From Mesorhizobium muleiense (GTDB taxonomy: Bacteria > Pseudomonadota > Alphaproteobacteria > Rhizobiales > Rhizobiaceae): DNA of 64,000 nt. The stretch lies in NCBI RefSeq assembly GCF_900099905.1, contig NZ_FNEE01000029.1:1-64000 (forward strand), written 5' to 3'. The notes under the pieces were generated by a model, which did no database searches, had not been told where the DNA came from, and saw only the letters and a program-made list of their open reading frames with translations. The position numbers and the translations under genes were made by a program. This document shows, in pieces, positions 54,984-63,517 of the stretch (the first letter of the stretch is position 1; the number at the start of each line of letters is the position of its first letter).

Positions 54984-55706
54984 ATGAGCGAACTGCTGAA
55001 AGTCTCCGACGTCGAACTCTACTACGACCATGTCTATGCATTGAAGGGCGTGTCGCTCAACGTCAACGAGGGCGAGACCGTCGCGCTGATCGGCGCGAAC
55101 GGCGCGGGCAAATCCTCGATCCTGCGCGCCATCACCGGCCTGAAGAAAGTCCGCAGCGGCGAGATTCATTTCCGGGGCCACCGCATCGACGGAACGCGCC
55201 CGGACGAGCTGGTCAGGATGGGCATCGCCATGGTGCCGGAGGGTCGGCGCGTCTTTTCCTACATGACGGTGCGCGACAATCTGATGATGGGTGCCTTCAC
55301 CCGCACCGACAAGGCCGAAATCGCCAGGACGCTGGACATGGTGCTCGGGCGCTTTCCGCGCCTGAAGGAACGCTATTCCCAGACGGCGGGCACGATGAGC
55401 GGCGGCGAACAGCAGATGCTGGTGATCGGGCGGGCGCTGATGGCCAAACCGAAGCTTCTGCTGCTCGATGAACCCTCGCTCGGCGTCGCGCCGAAGCTCG
55501 TCCAGGACATCGCCCGCTCCATCGTGGCGATCAATCGCGACGAAAAGGTCAGCGTTCTCTTGGTCGAGCAGAATTCGCGCATGGCGCTGCGCATCTCGCA
55601 GCGCGCCTACGCGCTGACGACCGGAAAGATCGCGCTGGCCGGACATTCGGCTGAGCTGCTTGGCGACGACCGGGTCAAGAAACTCTATCTCGGCGGCGAA
55701 ATATGA
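54984..55706 (+). CDS. ABC transporter ATP-binding protein, LivF-like
   Basis: A 240-residue ATPase with Walker A GANGAGKS near residue 37, signature TMSGGEQQML, and Walker B LLLDEPSLGVAPKL. The compact size and YDHVYALKGVSLNV beginning are typical for LivF. Its stop overlaps the racemase start (ATGA), tying uptake to metabolism. Confidence 0.94.
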   Translation: MSELLKVSDVELYYDHVYALKGVSLNVNEGETVALIGANGAGKSSILRAITGLKKVRSGEIHFRGHRIDGTRPDELVRMGIAMVPEGRRVFSYMTVRDNLMMGAFTRTDKAEIARTLDMVLGRFPRLKERYSQTAGTMSGGEQQMLVIGRALMAKPKLLLLDEPSLGVAPKLVQDIARSIVAINRDEKVSVLLVEQNSRMALRISQRAYALTTGKIALAGHSAELLGDDRVKKLYLGGEI

Positions 55707-56455
55707 AAGCGCAAATGGACATACTCGTCGTCAATCCCAACACCACCGCGTCCATGACCGAAAAGATCGGCGAGGCGGCGCGCGGCGCGGCTTCGGCCGG
55801 CACCAGGATCATCGCCGTCAATCCGAAGGACGGGCCGCCGAGCGTCGAAGGCTATTTCGACGAGGTCTTCGCCATCCCGGGAATGATCGGCGAGATCCAG
55901 AGACATCCGGCGGCGAGCGCCTGCGTCATCGCCTGCTTCGACGACACCGGCCTCGACGCAGTACGCTGCGTTGGCGAGATGCCGGTGGTCGGCATCGGCG
56001 AAGCGGCGTTTCACATGGCGAGCCTGATTGCCGGCAAGTTCAGCGTGGTGACGACGCTGTCGCGTTCGGTGCCGGCGATTGAGCACAATCTGGTGCGCTA
56101 CGGCCTCGCCAGCCGCTGCGCCAGGGTGCGGGCAAGCGACGTTCCCGTTCTGGAGCTCGAAGTGCCCGGCTCCAACGCCCGCCATCGAATTTCGGAGGAG
56201 ATCGAGCGCGCCATCCGCGACGACCGGGCCGAAGCGATTGTGCTGGGATGCGCCGGCATGGCCGACCTCGCCGCCGCGCTCAGCCGCGAACATGGCCTTC
56301 CCGTGCTCGACGGCGTCGCCTGCGCGGTAAAACTCTGCGAGAGCCTCGTCGGCCTTGGCCTGTCGACCTCGAAGCGCGGCGGCTACCAGCTTCCACTCGA
56401 AAAATCCTTCGCCGGAATCTTTGCGCCCTTCTCGCCCTCCGGCCGTGCACCCTGA
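55703..56455 (+). CDS. aspartate/glutamate racemase superfamily protein, hydantoin racemase-like
   Basis: A 250-residue member of the Asp/Glu/hydantoin racemase superfamily. The two cysteines expected in the active site are visible in VIACFDDTG and LGCAGM. The N-terminal ILVVNPNTTASMTEKI resembles HyuE-type hydantoin racemases and allantoin racemases. Translational coupling to livF-like suggests that the imported compound, or its product, is racemised. Substrate not proven; hydantoins, allantoin or arylmalonates are possible. Confidence 0.85.
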   Translation: MKAQMDILVVNPNTTASMTEKIGEAARGAASAGTRIIAVNPKDGPPSVEGYFDEVFAIPGMIGEIQRHPAASACVIACFDDTGLDAVRCVGEMPVVGIGEAAFHMASLIAGKFSVVTTLSRSVPAIEHNLVRYGLASRCARVRASDVPVLELEVPGSNARHRISEEIERAIRDDRAEAIVLGCAGMADLAAALSREHGLPVLDGVACAVKLCESLVGLGLSTSKRGGYQLPLEKSFAGIFAPFSPSGRAP

Positions 56456-56465
56456 TGCGTGCAAA

Positions 56466-56475
56466 TTTGTTGACA
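56466..56475. promoter_or_regulatory. TTTGTTGACA motif upstream of gntR
   Basis: Identical to the core of the site at 50972-50982 before the liv-type operon. This shared decamer is a candidate half-operator for the GntR protein. Confidence 0.45.
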
Positions 56476-56494
56476 TTCCCGCACAGGATGTTCG

Positions 56495-57259
56495 ATGTCC
56501 GGCCTGAAACGCGGTGCTCGCGCCGCTATGCGATCCGGCCGCCGGGACAATGAGACGATGGACCTGCTTCGACCAAAGACACGGGACGACAAGCCGGCGA
56601 TGCGCTGGTTTCCGGTCTATGCCGGCCTGCGCGACGCCATCGTCAGCCACCGCCTCGCACCGGGCACAAAACTACCCGAGGACGAACTCGCCTCGATCTA
56701 TTCGGTGAGCCGCGCGGTGATACGCGCGGCGCTGCAGGCGCTGTCGCATGACCGCTTGGCCCGGCTCGAGCCGAACCGCGGCGCGTTCGTCGCCCAGCCG
56801 ACCAAGCAGGAAGCGCGCGAGGTGTTCGAAGCGCGGGCGCTGATCGAGCCCAAGGTCGCGGCGCTTGCCGCCGACGTGGCAAAGCCGGCCGAGATCGCGC
56901 AACTGCGGCTTCATCTCGAAAAAGAGCACGAGGCCCTGCATGCCGGCCGCGACAGCGACGCCATAATGCTGTCGGCAAAATTCCATGTCGGCATCGCTGA
57001 AATCGCCGGCCATTCGATCCTGACCGGCTTCGTCAAAGACCTGTTGTCGCGGTCATCGCTGATCATCGCGCTCTACTGGCACCGCCGCGACACCACCTGC
57101 GAAAGCCACGCCCATCGCGCCCTCGTCGATGCCATCGAAAAGCACGACGCAAAAAACGCGTCCGACCTGATGCGAAGTCATCTCATCGACCTTCTGTCGG
57201 GCCTTGATCTGTCGCTTGGCGAGAAGAAGCCTGAGAGCCTGTCGGACATCTTGCGCTGA
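56495..57259 (+). CDS. GntR family (FCD subfamily) transcriptional regulator
   Basis: A 254-residue regulator. The N-terminal winged helix-turn-helix reads LRDAIVSHRLAPGTKLPEDELASIYSVSRAVIRAALQALSHDRL, and the C-terminal FCD domain (about 110-235) includes the metal-ligand helix region FHVGIAEIAGHS and the HRALVDAIEKHDA helix. FCD regulators bind organic-acid or amino-acid ligands. ATG 56495 has AGGA upstream; ATG 56558 is an alternative. TTTGTTGACA before the gene matches the liv-type promoter region, so it probably represses the operon it follows. Confidence 0.92.
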   Translation: MSGLKRGARAAMRSGRRDNETMDLLRPKTRDDKPAMRWFPVYAGLRDAIVSHRLAPGTKLPEDELASIYSVSRAVIRAALQALSHDRLARLEPNRGAFVAQPTKQEAREVFEARALIEPKVAALAADVAKPAEIAQLRLHLEKEHEALHAGRDSDAIMLSAKFHVGIAEIAGHSILTGFVKDLLSRSSLIIALYWHRRDTTCESHAHRALVDAIEKHDAKNASDLMRSHLIDLLSGLDLSLGEKKPESLSDILR

Positions 57260-57689
57260 TCTCCGCTGTCAAACTCTTCGCCGGAGTTCGCCTATGTCCG
57301 CACCATGCTGGGCGTGCATAGCATGCATCGGCCCATGAGGACTGCTTCTTCGTTCCTGCTGTCATAACAGTAGCGCTCGTTAAGTCCGCGGCGCTGCCCT
57401 CCAGCTGCACCTGCTCCTGCTGGGCCATAGAGTCCCTCCCGCACAACGGTCGGGCAACGCGCCCGATCAGAGCTTGACTCAGCGCAGTCGCAGCAAGGAT
57501 TGGGCAAACTGCCGGTTTTTCTTATGGCCTTAGATACGACCTGATGCGATCGGTCGATGGCCCTCGCGAGAGGCCAGTTCCAGACTGCACTCTTATGCGA
57601 CTTTGGGCGAACAAACATCCAACAACGTCAGAACGACTTCGCTCACATGCTGGGATCCGCTGTTCGTCATGGGTTCAGTAGCGCCGCGC
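57260..57689. other. 430-bp spacer, no gene recognised
   Basis: No frame in this stretch shows family features. It separates the intact GntR gene from a decayed LysR gene, and the missing 5' part of the latter would belong here. Confidence 0.4.
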
Positions 57690-58155
57690 GCCGGACCTCC
57701 TGGCAAAGACTCGCTGATCGGACGCAAACTGTCGGACCAGTCCTGGGCGGTCTACGGCAGCCGCAGCTATGTTGAACGTTCCGGCAGGCCGACCACGCCC
57801 GACGACCTCAACGATCGGATTCGAAGGGCCGATCGAAAACATCACACCGGCGCGTTGGCTGCGTGCAATGGCTTCGGACTGCGAGATCGCCTGCCGCAGC
57901 AACAGCGTTCTGGGGCTCCTGTTTGCTATCCAATCGGGCTTCGGGCTGGGCTTGCTGCCATGCCAGATCGGCGATGCGGAAGAGGATATCGTGCGCGTCA
58001 TTGATCCGCAGCCGGGCCTTATCGGCGGCTCCTGGATTCTCATCCATCCCGACCTGCACAAGCGGGCGAAAAATCCGGGCATTCTTCGATTTCATGCTGG
58101 AGGAGATCGTCAAGTACCGACCCTCTTCTGCTCGGCCAGACACTACCATCGCGTG
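57690..58155 (+). pseudogene. LysR-type regulator fragment, 5' truncated and frameshifted
   Basis: The first segment (IGRKLSDQSWAVYGSRSYVE) and, after a frame change near 57815, IGFEGPIENITPARWLRAMA...CQIGDAEEDIVRVI match the ligand-binding half of LysR proteins. A further change near 58070 shifts the end (IRAFFDFMLEEIVKYRP) to a third frame. The helix-turn-helix is missing. Two independent lesions plus truncation show that the gene is dead. Confidence 0.7.
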
Positions 58156-58459
58156 GCAATCAGGGGCGATGTGAGACGGCGACCGCGTCTAGTTCCACCG
58201 TGGAACTGGAACTGTCCAGCCCTTCCGGTGCTAGTCGTGATAGTCCCGTAAGCGGGCTCACCAGCGTATGAGCGCATCGCCAATTTTTCTCCCGCGCGGC
58301 GGCACCAGAACCGCGCCACGTTCGGCGAGAATCGAAGCTGAGCATGTGATAAGATAAGCGGCTGCCACGGCGTTGCGAAGGATAGATCATTACGCTTCCC
58401 GGGCCGCTTTGGCTCCCTGATTGAAGGAGTGCATGAGCAAATCGCGGGAGGTATCCGAT

Positions 58460-59754
58460 ATGCAGCCCACCACGCATTATGCCAAGAGCGGCGATGTCCA
58501 CGTTGCCTACCAGGTTTTCGGCGAGGGCCGCGACCTCGTCATGGCACCGGGATTCGTATCTCACATCGAAAATTATTGGGACGAGCCGCGTTTTGCGCGC
58601 TGGCTGGGCAAGCTCGGGAGCTTTTGCCGCGTTATCCTTTTCGATAAGCGCGGCACCGGACTCTCCGACCGCGTCGCACACCTGCCGGTCATGGATGAGC
58701 GCATGGACGACGTTCGCGCCTTGGCATTGAGAGCGCGGCCCAGTTTGGAATTTCAGAAGGCGGATCGCTTGCCGCGCTCTTCGCCGCCAGCCACCCTGAG
58801 AGGACCCAATCGCTCGTGCTCTATGGCGCTTTTGCGCGGTTTCTCCACTGGATAGCGACCGATGAGGAGTTCGAAGCTCTGATCAGCTACATCGACGAGC
58901 ACTGGGGAAGCGGCGCGAGTCTGCCGAACTTCGCCCCTTCGAAGGCCGATGACGCTGCTCTGCAGCAGTGGTGGGGCAAATTCGAGCGGCTCGGTGCCAG
59001 CCCGTCTGCCGCGATGGCGCTCATGCGCATGAATCGCGAGATCGATATTTCCGGAATCCTGCATTCCATTCAGGTTCCAACCCTGGTTCTCCACCTGACG
59101 GACGACACCTTGATCAGCGTCGAAGGCGGTCGCGAGTTGGCCGCGGGCATCCCGCATGCCCGGTTGGTTGAGTTCCCGGGAACCGACCACATCCCATTCC
59201 TCGATGCCGGTGACTGGATACTGGCGGAGATGCGGGAATTCTTGACCGGATCACGGTCGTCCACTGTCATCGACCGCGTGCTCTCCACAGTCGTATTTAC
59301 CGACATCGTCGGTTCGACAGCGCGCGTGGATTCCAGAGGCGATCTCGGCTGGAGCGATCTTCTTAAAACCCATGACAAGACGGTGCGTCAGGAGCTTTCA
59401 AACTTCCGAGGGAAAGAAGTGAAAACCCTCGGCGACGGCTTTTTGGCCACCTTTGATGGTCCGGCACGGGCTATCCATTGCGCCAGCGCGATTCGCGCTT
59501 CTTTGCAGCGGCTGGACGTTCCAGTGCGAATAGGCGTGCACACAGGCGAGGTTGAGCTGATCGATGACGACGTGCGCGGGATCGCCGTACACATCGCGTC
59601 GCGTGTAGCGCATCTCGGTCGTGCCGATGACGTGCTCGTGTCGCGTACTGTGAAGGATCTGGTCGCGGGCTCTGGCATCAAGTTCGAGAACTTCGGAACC
59701 CACACCCTGAAGGGCATTCCAGAAAAATGGCAAATATTTCGCGCCATCAGCTGA
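58460..59754 (+). pseudogene. alpha/beta hydrolase-class III adenylate cyclase fusion, frameshifted
   Basis: ATG 58460 (GGGAGG site) opens MQPTTHYAKSGDVHVAYQVF..., an alpha/beta hydrolase domain. After DDVRA the frame fails, and GIESAAQFGISEGGSLAAL (with the nucleophile motif GISEG) continues in another frame. The junction is consistent with a deletion of about 13 bp. From about 59290 a cyclase domain reads TVVFTDIVGSTARVD and VKTLGDGFLATF, with both metal Asp residues. The downstream part (from ATG 58816) is open for 312 residues and could make a truncated cyclase. Confidence 0.75.
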
Positions 59755-59814
59755 TAGTCCTCCGGCGGATCGAAGGTGCCGCCTGACCCTCACACTCAGG
59801 CCTGCCGAACTTCC

Positions 59815-60262
59815 GCTCTGGGACGGAGCTTCCCATTCTTCCTCAGTTGAGGGCGACAATCGACGCCAGTGCCTGCGGTGACCTGACCTTCTTGACGTCG
59901 GAGTGGGGAAAACCATTCACCGTTAATTCACTTGGTAACAAAATGCGGGACTGGTGCGATCAAGCGGAGTTGCCCCACTGCACCCTTCACGGCCTTCGAA
60001 AAGCAGGAGCCACTATAGCAGCCGAGAACGGTGCCACTGACGAGCAGCTCATGGCGATCTTCGGTTGGACCACCAAGCAGCAAACGACGCACTACACGAG
60101 GAAGGCGCAACGCCGCCGGATGGCTGGACAGGCCGCCCATCTCTTGGTTATTCCGGAACAAAATCAGGACGAAACTGTCCCACCGAAAAAATTGATGACA
60201 AAGAGTGGGACAAAAATCGAGTGGGACAAAAATCAGAAAAAGGTCCGGCAAATCAACACCGG
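59815..60262 (+). pseudogene. 5'-truncated tyrosine integrase
   Basis: The C-terminal catalytic part of a phage-type integrase: ELPILPQLRATIDA, then HGLRKAGATIAAENGATDEQ with catalytic His/Arg (H-x-L-R) and GWTTKQQTTHYTRKAQ with the nucleophile Tyr. The core-binding domain and the first catalytic Arg are missing, and no start codon belongs to it. The frame runs into tRNA-Leu, a pattern usual for integrases next to tRNA genes. It marks the right end of the island. Confidence 0.82.
60203..60234. repeat. 16-bp tandem repeat, possible integrase arm sites
   Basis: GAGTGGGACAAAAATC occurs at 60203-60218 and 60219-60234, with an inverted TGTCCCAC at 60176-60183. A related GTGGGACA lies at 34794-34801 beside the left junction. 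Short direct repeats near attachment sites are typical arm-type binding sites of tyrosine integrases. Confidence 0.55.
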
Positions 60263-60273
60263 TATAAAGGTGA

Positions 60274-60358
60274 TGGTGCCCCTAGCCGGGATCGAACCAG
60301 CACTCCTTGCGGAACTCGATTTTGAGTCGAGCGCGTCTACCAATTCCGCCATAGGGGC
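60274..60358 (-). tRNA. tRNA-Leu (anticodon CAA), with encoded CCA
   Basis: A class II cloverleaf: acceptor GCCCCTA/TAGGGGC, anticodon stem CTCGA/TCGAG with loop CTCAAAA (anticodon CAA, reads UUG), a long variable arm, T-arm GCTGG-TTCGATC-CCGGC, discriminator A and CCA. Its 3' end is the proposed integration target. Promoter: TTGACG (60409-60414), 16 bp, TATAGT (60387-60392) on the minus strand. Confidence 0.96.
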
Positions 60359-60386
60359 TCAGGCCGGGCGGCCTGGATGGGCGCGG

Positions 60387-60414
60387 ACTATACGGTTGGA
60401 GGCCTGTTCGTCAA
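60387..60414 (-). promoter_or_regulatory. promoter of tRNA-Leu
   Basis: TTGACG at 60409-60414 and TATAGT at 60387-60392, with 16-bp spacing, lie about 30 bp upstream of the tRNA 5' end at 60358. The boxes and AT/GC pattern resemble the rrn promoter at the left of the window. Confidence 0.6.
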
Positions 60415-60645
60415 CTGGCCAATTCGGGGTGGCCAATTCCGGGCATGTGGCCTTCGCTCGGCCGCGGCCTTTCGATTTCGTGAAGCGGCGGCCATTGTGC
60501 GGCGCGAAAAATCTTTCTAGACAGGCAGCGCATTGAAGCGCGTCGCGTCTGGAGAGATTCATCTGGCGCGCTTTTGGTCTTGGTTTTTATGCATTGTTGT
60601 CCCAAAGGCGCTGCGCTTTTTGGGCGACGCGCATCAGGAGTGCCG

Positions 60646-61233
60646 ATGCTTCGCGGACTTTACGACTGGACCTTGTCGCTGGCGGCGAAGAAATCCGCCG
60701 AATGGTGGCTGGCCTTCATCGCTTTCGTCGAAAGCTCGGTGTTTCTGGTGCCGGCCGATGTGCTCTATCTGCCTATGGCGCTGTCGCGGCCGGATCGCGC
60801 CTATCGCTACGCGCTGGTCGCCACGCTGGCCTCCGTTCTGGGTGGCATAGCCGGCTGGTACATCGGCCACTACGCCTATGACTCGGTGGCGCGGCCGATC
60901 CTTGAATTCTACGGCAAGTATGACGACTTCGAGACACTGCGCGTCTCGGCGGGCACCGGATTCATCGTCCTGATGCTGATCACCTCCGGCCTCGCCCATC
61001 TGCCGCCGATCAAGGTGGTGACGATCCTGTCCGGCGTCATCGGCACGCCTTTGCTGCTGTTCATCGTGCTGGCGATCGTGGCGCGCGGCGCCCGCTTCCT
61101 GTTCCTCGCCTGGTTGCTGCGCCGCTATGGCGAACCGATCCGCGAGTTCATCGAAAAACGCCTCGGCATGATCGCCGGCGCTGGCGCCGCTGCCCTGATT
61201 TCGCTCTATATCGTCGTCAAATACGCGTTTTAG
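60646..61233 (+). CDS. DedA/YqaA-like (VTT domain) membrane protein
   Basis: A 195-residue inner-membrane protein. The core AFVESSVFLVPADVLYLPMA...GGIAGWYIGHYAYDSV is the SNARE-associated/VTT (DedA) signature of the YqaA group, with re-entrant-like segments and about five helices. The family includes lipid scramblases and flippases. ATG 60646 has CAGGAG upstream. Its neighbour dsbB is also a membrane enzyme, but no link is known. Confidence 0.9.
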   Translation: MLRGLYDWTLSLAAKKSAEWWLAFIAFVESSVFLVPADVLYLPMALSRPDRAYRYALVATLASVLGGIAGWYIGHYAYDSVARPILEFYGKYDDFETLRVSAGTGFIVLMLITSGLAHLPPIKVVTILSGVIGTPLLLFIVLAIVARGARFLFLAWLLRRYGEPIREFIEKRLGMIAGAGAAALISLYIVVKYAF

Positions 61234-61236
61234 AGC

Positions 61237-61300
61237 ATGATCCCGAACCGAAGGTCAGCGTAGCAAAAAGTGGGCGCCGGCTTTCGGAAAAGATCATGCT
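61237..61300. repeat. palindromic repeat between the DedA-like gene and dsbB
   Basis: Arms AGAGCATGATC (near 61233-61243) and GATCATGCTC (61290-61300) enclose CAAAAAGTGGGCGCCGGCTTTCGG. The loop AAAAGTGG and the GATC-ended arms match the hairpin before ubiG, so both belong to one rhizobial repeat type. Confidence 0.7.
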
Positions 61301-61325
61301 CAACAACAAGGCGAACGGCAGATCG

Positions 61326-61844
61326 ATGACAGCGACCGTGAATGCCGACCCTGGACGCCAGCGCATGCGGACGGCGTTGTTCCTCGCCGCCGCCATGGCC
61401 GCCACCGTCGGCTCAGCGCTGGCCTTCCAGCATCTCGGCGGCTACATCCCCTGCAAGCTCTGCCTGGAGCAACGCACCCCCTATTACATCGGCGTGCCGC
61501 TGATGCTGCTGGCGGCGGCTGCGTCGACATTGCGCGCCCCCGCGTGGCTGACACGCGGCCTGCTGGCCGTCGGCGGCCTGCTGATGGTCTACGGCGTCTA
61601 TCTCGGCGTCTATCACTCCGGTGTCGAATGGGCGTGGTGGCCGGGGCCGACCGACTGTGCAGCGGCTGCCGGTCCGGTCGATACCGGCGGCAAGGGCGTG
61701 CTCGATGCGCTCGACAGATTCGTCCCGCCCTCCTGCGACAAGGCGGCCGTGCGCATCCTTGGCCTGTCGCTGGCCGGCTGGAACGCCATCGCCAGTTTTG
61801 CCCTGGCCGTCATCGCCTTCCGCGGCGCCTTTGCCCGCGACTGA
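61326..61844 (+). CDS. dsbB: disulfide bond formation protein DsbB
   Basis: A 172-residue four-helix membrane enzyme that reoxidises DsbA with quinone. The first Cys pair is CKLC (about 43-46, GGYIPCKLCLEQR) and the second pair comprises PTDC and PPSC in the periplasmic loop. ATG 61326 is chosen; an upstream in-frame ATG at 61296 lies in a repeat. No dsbA is adjacent. Confidence 0.92.
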   Translation: MTATVNADPGRQRMRTALFLAAAMAATVGSALAFQHLGGYIPCKLCLEQRTPYYIGVPLMLLAAAASTLRAPAWLTRGLLAVGGLLMVYGVYLGVYHSGVEWAWWPGPTDCAAAAGPVDTGGKGVLDALDRFVPPSCDKAAVRILGLSLAGWNAIASFALAVIAFRGAFARD

Positions 61845-61900
61845 GCTGCACAGGGCAGAGTTCGTCCAGAAATTCGTCAGGCCGGAGCGCATGAACGTGG

Positions 61901-61960
61901 GTTTCGAGAACCGAAGCGGAGCGTACTTACAGTACGTGAGCACCGGAAGCGCAGAAAGCT
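61901..61960. repeat. dispersed GAGAACCG...GAGCACCGGAAGCGCAG repeat, copy 2
   Basis: TTTCGAGAACCGAAGCGGAG, then GTACTTACAGTAC, then GTGAGCACCGGAAGCGCAGA repeat the element at 12615-12675 with a few substitutions, changed to a GTACT/AGTAC hairpin at its centre. Confidence 0.8.
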
Positions 61961-61997
61961 TCGTCAGGCGACCGGCATGGCGGATTTCTGCCGAACT

Positions 61998-62555
61998 CTA
62001 TGGCTCCAGTTCGACATCCCAGTAGAGATAATCCATCCAGCTTTCATGCAGATGGTTGGGCGGGAACAAGCGGCCATTGTTGTGCAGGTCGTGCACCGTC
62101 GGCTGAAAAGGTTTCTGCAGCGGCCACATCTTGGCGTGCGCCGGCATCATGCCGCCCTTCCTCAGATTGCAGGGCGAGCAGGCGGCGACGACATTCTCCC
62201 ACGTCGTTGCGCCGCCGCGATGGCGGGGAACGACATGGTCGAAGGTCAGATCCTCCGGCGTGCCGCAATACTGGCACTGGAAACGGTCGCGCAGGAAGAC
62301 GTTGAAGCGGGTGAAGGCCGGATGCCGCGATGGCTTCACATAAGCTTTCAGGCTGACGACGCTCGGCAGCTTCATCGAGAAGGTCGGCGACGACACCGCG
62401 TGCTCATATTCGGCGACGATGTTGACCCGCTCGAGGAACACCGCCTTGATGGCGTCCTGCCACGACCAGAGCGACAGGGGGTAATAGCTGAGCGGACGGT
62501 AATCCGCGTTCAGCACCAGTGCTGGAAGCCCATCCGGAGATACGGCAACCGTCAC
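61998..62555 (-). CDS. HNH endonuclease
   Basis: A 185-residue HNH nuclease of the type common in alphaproteobacteria. Cys pair CQYC, then DHVVPRHRGGATTWENVVAACSPCN with the HNH catalytic core (DH ... N ... H-like) and second Cys pair CSPCN, giving a zinc-ribbon ββα-metal site. The N-terminal 85 residues are less conserved. Function in DNA metabolism is assumed; the family is chromosomal and conserved, not clearly mobile. Confidence 0.93.
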   Translation of the reverse strand: MTVAVSPDGLPALVLNADYRPLSYYPLSLWSWQDAIKAVFLERVNIVAEYEHAVSSPTFSMKLPSVVSLKAYVKPSRHPAFTRFNVFLRDRFQCQYCGTPEDLTFDHVVPRHRGGATTWENVVAACSPCNLRKGGMMPAHAKMWPLQKPFQPTVHDLHNNGRLFPPNHLHESWMDYLYWDVELEP

Positions 62556-62572
62556 GTCATTGACCTCCTTGG

Positions 62573-62690
62573 TTCAGCGCATGACCCCGAAATCGGTTCG
62601 ATTTTCGGAAGGGATCATGCGCAGCTTCAAAAAGTCCTACAGCGTCCTTTGCGCATCCAACTGGATGCGCGGCGCTGTAGCCTGTCGGCG
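62573..62690. repeat. dispersed palindromic intergenic repeat, copy 3
   Basis: GCATGACCCCGAAATCGG...CGATTTTCGGAAGGGATCATGC (hairpin, 62579-62621) is followed by ACAGCGTCCTTTGCGCATCCAACTGGATGCGCGGCGCTGT (62639-62678). These are the two modules of the 5915-6010 element in the reverse orientation. Confidence 0.75.
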
Positions 62691-62784
62691 CGGATACTGT
62701 AAGCCCGACATGACAGGGATGTGAAGCGGCTTGTCGATCAATCGCAGCGCTAAAAATGCATGATTTTCATGCTTTTTTACGGAT

Positions 62785-63426
62785 TCAGCCAGGCGGCGCG
62801 GCGTCCCTGCCCCGGGTTTCACGATAATACGCCCAAAAAAGCCGTGATGCGACACCGCGCCACGGGCTCCATGATTCGGCGAGCTTGATCAGCGTTTTCT
62901 CGGGCGGGCGCGGGTCGATGCCGAGCGCGTGGCCCACCGCGCTCTGCAGGGCAACGTCGCGTGCCGGGAAGACGTCGGGGTGGCCGGCGGCGAACAGAAG
63001 ATAGACTTCCGCCGTCCACGGACCGATGCCTGACACCTTGGTCATCGCCGCGATCGCCTCCGCGGCGTCGAGCAAACAGAGATGATCGAGGTCGAGCCCA
63101 TCGACCACCGCCTGGGCGACGGCGATCAGCCCGCGCTGTTTCGGCCGCGACAGCCCGGCTTCGCGAAAGATGGCTTCGTCAGCGGCAAGGATGGCTTGCG
63201 GCGTCAGCGGATCGACGAGTTTTGTCAGCCGCCCGAAGATCGCGTCGGCGCTGGCGCGGGATACCTGCTGCGAGACGATGATCGAGGCAAGGCTTCTGAA
63301 CCCCGGCTCGGACAGCCGAAGCGGCACCTCGCCGGCCATGCCGCGCACCTTTTCCAGGCGCGGGTCGAGCAGGCAGAGCGCGTCGAGCCCTTGCGAGACG
63401 TCGTCGAGCGTGGCGATGCGTTGCAT
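62785..63426 (-). CDS. DNA-3-methyladenine glycosylase, AlkA/HhH-GPD type
   Basis: A 213-residue base-excision-repair enzyme of the HhH-GPD superfamily that removes alkylated bases. The helix-hairpin-helix reads VSGIGPWTAEVYLLFAAG, followed by VFPARDVALQ with the catalytic Asp (PARD). ATG 63426 fits the family; an ATG at 63471 would add 15 residues. It is divergent from the glutamyl-Q synthetase gene with 91 bp between starts. Confidence 0.92.
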   Translation of the reverse strand: MQRIATLDDVSQGLDALCLLDPRLEKVRGMAGEVPLRLSEPGFRSLASIIVSQQVSRASADAIFGRLTKLVDPLTPQAILAADEAIFREAGLSRPKQRGLIAVAQAVVDGLDLDHLCLLDAAEAIAAMTKVSGIGPWTAEVYLLFAAGHPDVFPARDVALQSAVGHALGIDPRPPEKTLIKLAESWSPWRGVASRLFWAYYRETRGRDAAPPG

Positions 63427-63517
63427 GTCTGCTTGTTCCCGGCGCAAAGTGGCAGATGTAATCAGGCGCAAAGTAGCAACTGGCGAAAGCGCCGCACAAC
63501 CCGATTGCCGCCGAACG

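Noticed and set aside
59847..60536. A single 229-codon frame running from the integrase relic through tRNA-Leu
   Set aside because: The part after about 60262 is translation of the tRNA gene and beyond (LAGIEPA-type sequence), a known artefact; only the integrase part is real and it lacks its 5' end.
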